Shown: in pieces, positions 26,034 to 34,202 of the stretch
Numbering within the stretch: the stretch's first letter is position 1
Layout: the number at the start of each line of letters is the position of its first letter
Source: Maribacter algicola
Lineage (GTDB): Bacteria > Bacteroidota > Bacteroidia > Flavobacteriales > Flavobacteriaceae
Length of the DNA: 64,000 nt
Direction: 5' to 3'
Assembly (NCBI RefSeq): GCF_003933245.1
Contig: NZ_QUSX01000001.1
Location: 1,426,001-1,490,000 of the forward strand
The notes under the pieces: generated by a model
What the model saw: only the letters and a program-made list of their open reading frames with translations
What the model was told of the DNA's origin: nothing
Database searches by the model: none
Made by a program: the position numbers and the translations under genes

Positions 26034-26045
26034 TTTGCACGCAAA
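26034..26045. promoter_or_regulatory. candidate integrase arm-type site, left
   Basis: TTTGCACGCAAA, nearly palindromic, 48 bases inside the left attachment core. The identical word occurs at 33943-33954, near the right end, in the same orientation. Confidence 0.45.
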
Positions 26046-26325
26046 ACCGTTTTTAAATTAAGCTCGGTATTTTTTGATTCAAATTGGTCTATTTTAACAC
26101 TTCTTCACCGTTTAAAGATATATTTTGGAAAAGGTATTGCCATTGAAAGGGTGCTTTAACTTCAATATTAGATTAAGGAATCTGAGTCCCATAAAATGTC
26201 AATTGACGAAACAACTAAAAAAGACCAAGAATGGGACTTTTAAACTAATAGCAATTGGCCCATTTGAAACTGTCTCATTATAAAGCCGTTTTATGGGAAT
26301 GGATTGTATATAAACACATTCGGAT
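26046..26325. other. AT-rich gap between tRNA-Ala and the P-type ATPase gene
   Basis: No gene is seen here. The only structure noted is an 8-base inverted repeat AGTCCCAT (26185-26192) / ATGGGACT (26231-26238) with a 38-base loop, followed on the minus side by no clear T-run. It may mark the end of the ATPase transcript. Confidence 0.4.
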
Positions 26326-28293
26326 TTACTTCCACTTCATCCGTTGAAGCCTTACGGCGTTTAAGACAGCTAAAAGGGCAACGCCTACATCGGCGAAAAC
26401 GGCTTCCCACATGGTGGCCAAACCACCTGCACCTAGTATAAGAACGATTGCTTTCACACCAAAAGCCAAACCGATATTTTGCCAAACTATTCGGCGGGTC
26501 GAACGCCCGATGTTTACCGCTGTTGCTATTTTGCTAGGGTGGTCTGTCTGAATGATGACATCCGCGGTCTCGATGGCCACATCGCTTCCCAAACCACCCA
26601 TGGCTATACCCACATCACTTGCGGCGAGTACGGGCGCATCGTTGATGCCGTCGCCCATAAAGACCACCCTCGTATTGGGTTGTTTTTTGAGTTCTTCAAC
26701 TTCATTGAGTTTATCTTCCGGTAGAAGACCGCCTTTGGCCCAATCGATATTCAATTCTTGGGAAACTTTTTGGGTAATGGAATCCTTGTCACCTGAAAGC
26801 ATAATTATTTTGGAAATTCCTGCGTCTCGAATTTGTCTTATAGCTTGGTGCGCGTCTTCTTTTAGCTCATCGGCGATGGTCACGTATCCCGCAAACTTTC
26901 CATTGATGGCCACCATAACTATGGATTCGACTATGGTATCGGTTTCTAAGGGAACCTCGATTCCGTTGGAAGTCATCAATATTTTATTTCCGACCAATAC
27001 CTGCTTTCCATTTACCGTACCATTCAATCCCTTTCCTGCAACTTCCGAAACCTCGGTCGCTTGAAAATCCGCACCATCGGCTTTGTATTCAAGAATGGCC
27101 TTGGCTATGGGATGGGTGGATTGCTCTTCCATTGCCATCACGTACTGCATAAATTCTTTTCCGCCGAAAGTGGATTTATTTACTACTTCCTTGATTTTAA
27201 AAACCCCTTTGGTAACAGTCCCGGTTTTATCCATTACCAGGGTATCTACCTTGGTCATGGTATCCAAAAAGGATGCGCCCTTAAACAGAATACCGTTGCG
27301 AGATGCCGCACCCAACCCACCGAAATATCCTAAGGGAATGGAAATCACTAGCGCACAGGGACACGAAATCACCAGAAATATCAAGGCCTTATAAAGCCAG
27401 TCCCGAAAGATATAATTGTCGATAAAAAAATAGGGTAAGAAGGTTAGACCAATAGCCAGGAATACGACGATTGGGGTATAGATCCGGGCAAATTTCCGAA
27501 TAAACAATTCGGTCTTTGACTTTCGTGCGGTTGCGTTCTGTACCATATCTAAGATATGGGCAATGGAACTGTCCTTGAATTCTTTGGTCGTCCGTACTTC
27601 AATTACCCCATCGAGGTTAATGCTACCTGCGAATACTTTTTCGGTCCTTACTTTGGTATCAGGTGTGCTTTCACCGGTAATGGCAGCGGTATTCAGCGAT
27701 GCTTTTTCGGAAAGCAAAATACCGTCAAGCGGTATCTTTTCCCCCACGCGTACATGAATCCTTTCATCAATTGCAACGGTTTCAGGGGCGACGGAAACCA
27801 GTTTGTTGTCACGAATTACCGTTGCTTCTTTGGGCCTTGCATCCAGAAGAGCCTTGATATTTCCCTTGGCCCTCTTGACCGCGGCACTCTGAAATAGTTC
27901 TCCAACAGAATAAAAGAGCATAACGGCAACTCCTTCAGGATATTCGCCAATGGCAAAAGCGCCTATAGTGGCTATGGACATCAATAAAAATTCGGTAAAA
28001 AAATTACCTTCAAGGATACTGTTCCAGCCCAATTTTAAAACTGGAAATCCGACAGGTAGGTAAGCGACTACATACCATATAATCCTGGTCCAACCTTCAA
28101 AAATTGCATAGTTTCCGAAATTATCAAGGACCAAACCTGTGACCAAAACCAAAAAACTAAAAATAGCGGGTATATAGCTTCGAAAATTTGATTTGGTCTT
28201 CGAGCTTCCATGATGATGTACATCCTCATAGCCATGTTCGCCTCCATGTTTGTCAGTACCTATATCACGCAAGTTTATTTTTTTCTTTTTCAT
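26326..28293 (-). CDS. heavy-metal P1B-type ATPase (Zn/Cd/Co exporter-like)
   Basis: A 655-residue cation pump. It has the TM6 metal-site motif SCPCAL (Cys311-Pro-Cys313), phosphorylation site DKTGT (355-359), HP locus STHPIAKAIL and hinge GDGINDAPVLAASDVGIAMGG. The CPC site and the length fit the ZntA/CadA group exporting Zn2+, Cd2+ or Pb2+. There is no ferredoxin-like HMA domain; the N-terminus is instead a short His-rich segment (HGGEHGYEDVHHHG). The open frame extends to 28323, but the ATG at 28293 (MKKKKINLRDIG) is the more natural start and leaves 43 bases after the Fur-family gene. It is the last gene of the island's cation operon. Confidence 0.9.
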   Translation of the reverse strand: MKKKKINLRDIGTDKHGGEHGYEDVHHHGSSKTKSNFRSYIPAIFSFLVLVTGLVLDNFGNYAIFEGWTRIIWYVVAYLPVGFPVLKLGWNSILEGNFFTEFLLMSIATIGAFAIGEYPEGVAVMLFYSVGELFQSAAVKRAKGNIKALLDARPKEATVIRDNKLVSVAPETVAIDERIHVRVGEKIPLDGILLSEKASLNTAAITGESTPDTKVRTEKVFAGSINLDGVIEVRTTKEFKDSSIAHILDMVQNATARKSKTELFIRKFARIYTPIVVFLAIGLTFLPYFFIDNYIFRDWLYKALIFLVISCPCALVISIPLGYFGGLGAASRNGILFKGASFLDTMTKVDTLVMDKTGTVTKGVFKIKEVVNKSTFGGKEFMQYVMAMEEQSTHPIAKAILEYKADGADFQATEVSEVAGKGLNGTVNGKQVLVGNKILMTSNGIEVPLETDTIVESIVMVAINGKFAGYVTIADELKEDAHQAIRQIRDAGISKIIMLSGDKDSITQKVSQELNIDWAKGGLLPEDKLNEVEELKKQPNTRVVFMGDGINDAPVLAASDVGIAMGGLGSDVAIETADVIIQTDHPSKIATAVNIGRSTRRIVWQNIGLAFGVKAIVLILGAGGLATMWEAVFADVGVALLAVLNAVRLQRMKWK

Positions 28294-28336
28294 GACCACA
28301 ATATCATAATTCAACCAATGCAATGGAAGTGCATAC

Positions 28337-28768
28337 TTATAGACTACACTTCTTACATATACCTGTTACCACCAGGTTTATGTTCTCCGCAAAATATCCT
28401 TGGGGCAAATTGATATGTGGTAACTTATGGTTTGTCAGACATACGGTTTGGTTACAATTGCTGCAATGGAAGTGCAAATGTAAGTCTCGAGCTATATCGC
28501 AATTACATCCTTTTTCACAAAGTGCATATTTTTGAATTCCCGTGCCGTCGTCTATTTGGTGAGCTATCCCTTTTTCCTCGAAAGTTTTTATAGTTCTGTA
28601 TATGGTAGTCCTATCCACTTTTGCGAAAGCGCTCTCTATATCGGTCAGGGCGACCGCCGTGTCCTTCTGTAGCATAAATTTGGAAATCAGTATTCGCATA
28701 GCGGTGGGGCGAACCCCACCTTCAAGAAGCCTTGTTTCCATATCCTCCATAACTTGTTTCCCTTTCAT
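28337..28768 (-). CDS. Fur-family metal-responsive repressor (Zur/PerR-like)
   Basis: A 143-residue winged-helix regulator. The DNA-recognition region is KVDRTTIYRTIKTFEEKGIAHQID (about residues 48-71). The dimerisation domain has the metal-binding elements DLHLHFHCSNCNQTVC, with a CxxC pair, and a second pair near the end, CKKCSL. Two CxxC pairs form the structural zinc site. It starts 4 bases after the TonB receptor gene and is followed by the P1B ATPase gene. The position between an importer and an exporter suggests control of this cassette by zinc or a related cation. Zur, Fur and PerR cannot be separated from sequence alone. Confidence 0.87.
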   Translation of the reverse strand: MKGKQVMEDMETRLLEGGVRPTAMRILISKFMLQKDTAVALTDIESAFAKVDRTTIYRTIKTFEEKGIAHQIDDGTGIQKYALCEKGCNCDIARDLHLHFHCSNCNQTVCLTNHKLPHINLPQGYFAENINLVVTGICKKCSL

Positions 28769-28772
28769 AGTG

Positions 28773-30950
28773 CTATAATTTTACCTTGAAGCCTCCATTG
28801 ATAACAAAACCGTCTACAGGAGCATAGATATCCAAGAACTGGGGATTTCCAATGTTGCCGGTAAAAATTGTCCCGAATCTTGTCTGTCGGGTATCCAAGA
28901 AGTTCTCAAAGTTTAGAAAAATAGAAAAATTTTCGCCTAGTTTCTTTTCACTCATAAGTCCCATGATCCAGTACGAATCTCCAATTTCCCCATTGCTCAA
29001 TTTTTGTGGACTATAATAATATGCCTCTAGACCAACCCATAGGTTTTCTTCTTTTTCGTACATCAAAACATTGTTCAAGCGATGTTTTGCTACCAAGGGA
29101 AAATCTGAAACTATCCCATTTATATTTTGTATTACGTTGGCATGGGTATATCCGGTAAACAGTTTAAAATCAACATATTTGACCTTAAGGTTGACCTCCA
29201 CACCTCGGGTGTCCACATAACCGTTGGGCTGGTCAAAACTGTAAATTCCATTCCCGTCAGCAACCAAAAGCAATGGGTCGTCAATTTTAGTATAAAAGAG
29301 CAGGGTATTGATTGACATGGTCATACCTGCTAGTGGAACCCACTTGTAATTGATATCAAAATTTCCTCCCGAGGAGCGTTCCAAATCGGACTCGCTCGTA
29401 TTTACAGGCAACACATTTCTGAACTGCAACCGTTCAGCATCTTCAATGAAAACCGTGGGGGTCTTGTATCCCATACCGCCACCAAGCCTAAAGGTCAATG
29501 AATTGGCCGGTTCATAGAGAACGGATATCCGAGGCAATGCCAAGGCACCATAATCGGAATGAAAATCGAACCTTAGACCGGTCTCTACGGATAGCTTGTC
29601 GTCTATGGGCCATACGTTTTGTGCAAACAACCCATAAATCTGATATGATTGATCCAAGGCCAAACTTTGATCTTCTCTGGTATCATTGAAATATTCCGTC
29701 CAAAGATTGCCCCCAAAGACCCATTCCAAGCCCTCCTCTGAATCCGTGGAAAAATTAAGTTCACTGAACGAGGATCTCTGATATCCCGAAAAAGTGAAAT
29801 CTGGAATTTGAATAGTTCGGTCGTAAAAATTGAAACTGTTCTTTACTTCGTACCGGTTTCTTTCATCAATGGAGTGGTTCAAGCTAAATTGAGTAGAAAA
29901 TCGCTCCGTTTCATTGGATTCAAAGTATGGGTCTACCACACTTTTCCCTTTTATAAAATCCAGATTTCCACCTAGACGGTTTTCCCAGATGGCATTAAGA
30001 CCAAGCATCATTTCCGTATTTGTACCGAGATATGCATAAATTTTCGGATTTAATGTAAAACGATCGAACTCTGGTATGGCGGTTAAGCCAATACCGGATG
30101 GATCGTATGGAGTACCAAGGTTATAAGAAGCAAAAATCGTTGTTCCTACCTTATTGAATTTTTCAGAATAGAACCCGCTTAAGTCTAAACCTAAAGCGGA
30201 AGTCCCATTGGCCATAAAACTAAGTTCCGCTTCCTCACTTGGGGTCTTGGATATAAGGTTTACCAATCCGGCTATGGCGCCACCACCATATAATGTGGAA
30301 CTGGAACCTTTTATGACTTCGACTTGCTTTAGGTCTAATGGGGCAATCTGCATTAAACTCAATCCGCTGGCGAATCCCGAGTAAAGGGGAAGCCCATCCC
30401 TTAGAAGCTGGGTATATTTACCGTCAAGACCTTGAATGCGTATACTGGAATTGTAACTTGTTGCCGAAGTCTGCTGGGTCCTGATACCTGTACTTTCATT
30501 CAGCAACATTCGAATGTCCCCTGGTTTCATGTTTCCCTTTTCGGAAAGTTCCTCTCCGGCAATTACTTCAACGCGAGTGGGTATATCATCGATTGTACGG
30601 GTACTTCTGGTGGATACCAATGTAATCTCCTCCATTTCCTCCGTTTGAGGTATCAGGTATATCGTCTTACCCTGAATATTCGAAGTGAGTGGAAAGGATA
30701 GATTTAGTTCTTTTTTGGAATAACCTATGTAACTCAATCTAAGTATATAATTGCCATCAGGAATTTCTTCCATATATATCTTACCGTTATAGTCGGATAT
30801 AGTGCCTTTTTCAATCGATTTAATTTGAGCAGTGACCCCCAATAAAGGTTCTCTCGTCAGGGAGTCCATAACCGTAAGTTCAAGTTTGTTCTGTGCAAAC
30901 GTTGATACCATCCCGAAAAGGGTTAGTACCAAAAATAATCGTGGATTCAT
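28773..30950 (-). CDS. TonB-dependent outer membrane receptor, probable metal/chelate importer
   Basis: A 725-residue outer-membrane protein. A signal peptide (MNPRLFLVLTLFGMVSTFAQ) is followed by a CarboxypepD-like domain (about 22-105: LELTVMDSLTREPLLGV...GNYILRLSYIGYSKKELNL). The plug follows (SKGSSSTLYGGGAIAGLVNLISK), and then a 22-strand-type barrel ending in a terminal aromatic strand. It is shorter than SusC proteins and resembles receptors for siderophores, copper or zinc. In the operon it follows the Cys-rich protein gene and precedes a Fur-family regulator, so a metal substrate is inferred. Confidence 0.88.
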   Translation of the reverse strand: MNPRLFLVLTLFGMVSTFAQNKLELTVMDSLTREPLLGVTAQIKSIEKGTISDYNGKIYMEEIPDGNYILRLSYIGYSKKELNLSFPLTSNIQGKTIYLIPQTEEMEEITLVSTRSTRTIDDIPTRVEVIAGEELSEKGNMKPGDIRMLLNESTGIRTQQTSATSYNSSIRIQGLDGKYTQLLRDGLPLYSGFASGLSLMQIAPLDLKQVEVIKGSSSTLYGGGAIAGLVNLISKTPSEEAELSFMANGTSALGLDLSGFYSEKFNKVGTTIFASYNLGTPYDPSGIGLTAIPEFDRFTLNPKIYAYLGTNTEMMLGLNAIWENRLGGNLDFIKGKSVVDPYFESNETERFSTQFSLNHSIDERNRYEVKNSFNFYDRTIQIPDFTFSGYQRSSFSELNFSTDSEEGLEWVFGGNLWTEYFNDTREDQSLALDQSYQIYGLFAQNVWPIDDKLSVETGLRFDFHSDYGALALPRISVLYEPANSLTFRLGGGMGYKTPTVFIEDAERLQFRNVLPVNTSESDLERSSGGNFDINYKWVPLAGMTMSINTLLFYTKIDDPLLLVADGNGIYSFDQPNGYVDTRGVEVNLKVKYVDFKLFTGYTHANVIQNINGIVSDFPLVAKHRLNNVLMYEKEENLWVGLEAYYYSPQKLSNGEIGDSYWIMGLMSEKKLGENFSIFLNFENFLDTRQTRFGTIFTGNIGNPQFLDIYAPVDGFVINGGFKVKL

Positions 30951-31013
30951 TTTTTGGATTTTTTTGAAATATGTAAAAGGATTTTGGTCGGGGGTTCGAC
31001 CATTTAGTTTTAG

Positions 31014-31343
31014 TTATATTTCAAAATATCTCGGAGGCTTAAGGGCTATGAAAAGTTCTTCCTTGGGCTGAAATCGAAGATAAGGAACAAAACCCTTTTT
31101 CAGCTTATGTTCAATAGGAACCAAAATCATCTCATGGAAAGTTAAGGTAAAACCCACGCAACGGCCACAATTATAGAATGGGGAGCAGGGCCCTTTACTT
31201 TCATGGGGTTCTTCGTTTTGGGAACTTCCCCCACTGTTATCCTCTATCGTTATTATTTCCTCACATGAGTCTTCATCCTGGCAACATGGGTATGTAGACA
31301 GGAAAATTGTAAACAAGGACAAAATGACGGCAAGCATTTTCAT
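31014..31343 (-). CDS. Cys-rich secreted protein (DUF6660-like)
   Basis: A 109-residue protein with a signal peptide (MKMLAVILSLFTIFLSTYPCC). The mature part has clustered cysteines (CCQDEDSCEE, CSPFYNCGRCVGFT), followed by a conserved-looking C-terminus (YLRFQPKEELFIALKPPRYFEI). It resembles a small Bacteroidetes family, which I recall as DUF6660, that often precedes TonB receptors for metals. The cysteines suggest disulfides or metal binding in the periplasm. A TACTTTTG element lies only 4 bases upstream of the ATG (31348-31355), so either the mRNA is leaderless or the second Met (ATG at 31337) is used. Confidence 0.65.
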   Translation of the reverse strand: MKMLAVILSLFTIFLSTYPCCQDEDSCEEIITIEDNSGGSSQNEEPHESKGPCSPFYNCGRCVGFTLTFHEMILVPIEHKLKKGFVPYLRFQPKEELFIALKPPRYFEI

Positions 31344-31347
31344 GCTT

Positions 31348-31355
31348 CAAAAGTA
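31348..31355 (-). promoter_or_regulatory. candidate -7 element of the cation operon
   Basis: TACTTTTG on the minus strand, matching TAnnTTTG, directly before the first gene of the operon. No clear -33 element was found. Confidence 0.4.
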
Positions 31356-31632
31356 AAGAATATCGATAAGAAAATTATGCTACCGGAAATATCAAAATGA
31401 ACGGTATCAAAAGAACTAACTTTTACAGACGTGTTCTTGTGGGTAATTTATATAGATCTTTAGATGTCTAATTTCCAAATTCCTTTACTCTTACCCACTT
31501 CTGGGTTTCATGAAACGAACCATTTTAGGGACCACTTTTTCTAAGTCGCATAAAAATCCTAAAACTATTCTTTGGGTTACTATTGAAGAAAAAACAGTTT
31601 TATTTTATTTCAGGCAGATATTTTGATGAAAA

Positions 31633-31818
31633 GATGACGGAATACGTCGAATTAAATGTTTATGGTAGCTGAAGCGGTCATCAAACTGTCATTATTTTGT
31701 CATCAGAAAAAATAATGATGACGGAACAGCCTTTGAAATATTATAAAATGATGCCGTGATGACAAATCGATGATGTTTAAAGTCCAATGATTATGGGCTG
31801 TTCCCGACATTGTCATCA
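31633..31818. repeat. iteron-like TGATGAC/GTCATCA cluster
   Basis: The heptamer GTCATCA or its complement occurs at 31677, 31699, 31716, 31757 and 31812. The 10-base word GATGACGGAA occurs at 31633 and 31718. Confidence 0.45.
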
Positions 31819-32020
31819 TATCATCAAAAATTTAGTTAAACTGTCTGGCTAATGAAAGAAAAAAATAATTGTTCTATGGTTCTGAAGGTTTAAGGGTTCA
31901 CCGTCCAACAGTATTGACCGGTTCATTCAGGCAGCCTTTAATGATTGCATTAGACACCAGTTTTGTAAAGCAATTTTTTCCTGAATTTTCTCAGTGAAAT
32001 TTTATAAAAAAATGGAATTG

Positions 32021-32208
32021 CACCTACCTATTTACCTAAGAATGAACTAGGCCAGCGGCACTAGCAGATGGAACTGGGTAACTTCTATAATACTAATCCT
32101 ACTTAAAGGTTACCTTTCCTTCCTAAATGGTAATATAGGTTACTCGAATTTAAGAACTGACCTAAGCTATAGGCCCTTTCATTATTAAGTTAGGTAAGAA
32201 GGTAGGTG
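32021..32208. repeat. 19-base inverted repeat in the island
   Basis: The left arm 32021-32039 (CACCTACCTATTTACCTAA) and the right arm 32190-32208 match as reverse complements at 17 of 19 positions, with 150 bases between. Confidence 0.6.
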
Positions 32209-32482
32209 AAATAGGAAATAAAAAGCTGGTGAAGAAAAAAATTTAAAATTTCAGATTTTCAAAATCCGTCTTGGAAAATGGATGAGTCAGAAACTGACCA
32301 GGAACTTATCTAGATCAGCAATAAAGATGATGCTATTTTTTTCTTTCATCAGCAGTCTTTAAAGAATATAAAAGTTTTGGAATTTAGCAGGGAGACATAA
32401 AAGTACCCCTTGAAAATTTCACCATTTAAGACTAAAAGTAATAGTGGCAATTTGTCGCCAAAAATGGATTTGATCAGGAAGC

Positions 32483-32519
32483 GCGAGATGTGTTTTTGTG
32501 GCCACAAAAACAAACTCGC
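32483..32519. repeat. extended perfect palindrome in the island
   Basis: A 22-base perfect palindrome centred on GTGG/CCAC (32491-32512), extended by GCGAG (32483-32487) and CTCGC (32515-32519). It could form a long stem-loop. Confidence 0.65.
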
Positions 32520-32590
32520 TTTACTCCCGATGGTCGCAAAGTCAGAAAATAGAAGAAAAGTGTTTCAAATCAAAAGTAGGGTGCGCCCTA

Positions 32591-32637
32591 TTTCGATTTT
32601 ACCTTACGCTTATTGCCGGAACACTATAAAATCGAAA
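32591..32637. repeat. 11-base perfect inverted repeat before the integrase remnant
   Basis: TTTCGATTTTA (32591-32601) and TAAAATCGAAA (32627-32637) with a 25-base loop, 58 bases beyond the integrase stop codon. Confidence 0.6.
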
Positions 32638-32694
32638 CAGGATCCAGGCGCAGTTAAATTATGGTAAGATTTGGGGGTTATCTAAAATCCAATT

Positions 32695-33911
32695 TTACAA
32701 TTCAACCAATTTCTTGTTGTAACCATCTAATATCTCACTAGGCAAAGACTTAAGATATATTTGAGTAGTTGATAAGCGATTATGCCCTGGCATGGCTGAA
32801 ATTGCTTGCAGAGGCACATCCTGCAACATGGCCTGCGTCGCAAAACTATGACGAGACACATAGGAGGTCAACCGCTGTTCAATATTACATTGATTGGCAA
32901 TCTCTTTCAATCCTTTATTATATCTTTTATGAGCCCATAATACATCCTTATGGTGAAGTTCAACCGTTTCTCTCTTAACTACTGGGAATATAAAATCTGA
33001 TTTGTGTTTGTTTTTGAGGTAAAATGAAAGTATCTCCTTTAATTGGGGTGTTATATTAATATCATAGGGTTTGTATGTCTTTTTTCTTTGGAACTTAATA
33101 CGGTTGTCAATGATATTTTGAACTTTTAAAAAAGCTAAATCCATTAAAGAAATACCCTAGAGCATATAAGATGCTAAGAAGAAGTTTCTGTAATGGAACA
33201 AGCTATCCGTTTCTTCCAGTTTCAATAGCAATATAGATTTGATGCTCCCGATATCAAGTGCTCTTTTTTCTGTTGGAGTTGTTTTAATTGTATAATGACT
33301 AAAGGGGTAAGCATCCCTTGAAACAACATCAGATTTAACAGCCTTATTAAAGATAGCCTTTATTGTTCTCATGTATGCTGAAAGACCGTTTATGGAATTA
33401 CCTCTTGAAAAGTGCCAACTTTCAAACCTTTTAAGAAAGTCGTAATTAACTTCATTGAATTTGTTATCAGTCCCACCGGTAAATTTTTCCAATACTTTAA
33501 TTACGGCATAATACGTATTTGCGTTGCCGAATTGCTCCGCAGTTCGTAGTTCTTTCACAATACCCTTGCTATATTCGAAAAATGAATCAAAAGAGGTAGT
33601 TTGCACGATTTTACTTTTGAGTTGTAGAATGGATAAAAAATTGAGCTCGTCCTTTTCATTTACTTCATTAATTATGTCAACCGCTCTAGTCTTTTCCTTC
33701 AAAAGCTGATTATTCAATATACTAACTGATGAAGTGCCTTTGAAAGCTTTTTTTACCTTTTCATTTTTATTATCCCAAAATTCTTTATGAACAGACTGAC
33801 CTAAACTTACTGATGTGGTTTTGTGAAAATGAATCAATCGTAAAATTATAGGCAAGGAGGCGTCTTTTTCTTCCTACGTGTATCCAATGATAGTTTTATA
33901 TTCGTATTCAA
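32695..33911 (-). pseudogene. tyrosine recombinase (phage integrase family), doubly broken
   Basis: Two open segments, 33157-33855 and 32695-33144, are parts of one integrase reading frame. They are in the same frame and split only by a TAG at 33157-33159, between ASYML and GISLMDLAFLK. The N-terminal piece carries the SAM-like core-binding domain (about residues 80-200 of the whole). The C-terminal piece carries the catalytic domain, including RHSFATQAML, the H-x-x-R type MPGHNRLSTTQIYLK and the tyrosine in that last motif. A second lesion lies upstream: LNTNIKLSLDTRRKKK, from a TTG at 33911, is joined to DASLPIILRLIHF only after a one-base shift at the A-tract (plus-strand T run 33865-33869). 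The expected arginine in the first catalytic motif appears near SYVSRHSF. The element can no longer excise itself. Confidence 0.85.
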
Positions 33912-33931
33912 GAAACTAAAGGTAAAAAAAA

Positions 33932-33954
33932 TTTGCACACAGTTTGCACGCAAA
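33932..33954. promoter_or_regulatory. candidate integrase arm-type sites, right
   Basis: TTTGCAC at 33932-33938 and TTTGCACGCAAA at 33943-33954 lie 11 bases apart between the integrase gene and the right attachment core. The longer word is identical to 26034-26045. Confidence 0.5.
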
Positions 33955-34048
33955 TACTTGGTTTCATTTGAATTCAAAAGAGATTAAAATACTGATGTTC
34001 AATTAAATATACATTATTTTATATCGCTTTGATATCCTAATCCTATTT

Positions 34049-34091
34049 CTGGCAGACAAGAGTTCACCGGTTCGAATCCGGTATTCTCCAC
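34049..34091 (+). repeat. right attachment site (attR), displaced tRNA-Ala 3' fragment
   Basis: A copy of the tRNA-Ala 3' half with two mismatches. It lacks the acceptor 5' strand and D arm, so it is not a functional tRNA. It is read as the original tRNA end pushed aside by integration. Confidence 0.85.
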
Positions 34092-34093
34092 AG

Positions 34094-34125
34094 AAAAGGC
34101 TTCCAAATATGGAAGCCTTTTTTTA
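34094..34125 (+). terminator. intrinsic terminator beside attR
   Basis: Perfect 11-bp stem AAAAGGCTTCC (34094-34104) / GGAAGCCTTTT (34111-34121) plus further T residues, 2 bases after the displaced tRNA end. It is probably the tRNA gene's ancestral terminator. Confidence 0.75.
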
Positions 34126-34202
34126 TGCGTAGAGGTTTGGACCTTAACCTTATGGTTCAATAATAGATGATTTTATCTTGGGCAAAAGTGCACAATTGCT
34201 TT

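Larger units (their letters stand above)
31344..32694. other. 1.35-kb non-coding, palindrome-rich island segment
   Basis: No credible protein-coding frame exists on either strand. The region holds a cluster of TGATGAC/GTCATCA heptamers (31677-31818), a 19-base inverted repeat (32021-32039 with 32190-32208), a 22-base perfect palindrome (32491-32512) and a perfect 11-base inverted repeat (32591-32601 with 32627-32637). This makeup would suit an origin of replication or transfer of the former mobile element, but no relaxase or Rep gene remains to show it. Confidence 0.5.
25943..34091. mobile_element. tRNA-Ala-integrated genomic island (~8.1 kb) with cation cassette
   Basis: The segment is bounded by a 43-base direct repeat with 2 mismatches: the 3' half of tRNA-Ala on the left (25943-25985) and a free tRNA 3' fragment on the right (34049-34091). 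It contains four minus-strand genes (P1B ATPase, Fur-family regulator, TonB receptor, Cys-rich secreted protein), 1.35 kb of non-coding palindrome-rich DNA and an inactivated tyrosine recombinase next to the right end. The 12-base word TTTGCACGCAAA occurs once near each end. These features are those of an integrative element that is now immobile, because its integrase is dead. Confidence 0.85.

Noticed and set aside
32575..32660. integron attC site
   Set aside because: The inverted repeats lack the R'/R'' core sites, and no integron integrase is present; only general palindromes were seen.
32410..32667. 85-residue plus-strand ORF in the island
   Set aside because: It overlaps the 22-base palindrome and an inverted repeat, has no recognisable domain or plausible start context, and looks like a chance frame in non-coding DNA.
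34049..34091. second tRNA-Ala gene
   Set aside because: Only the anticodon-loop to 3' part is present; acceptor 5' strand and D arm are missing, so it is an attachment-site fragment.
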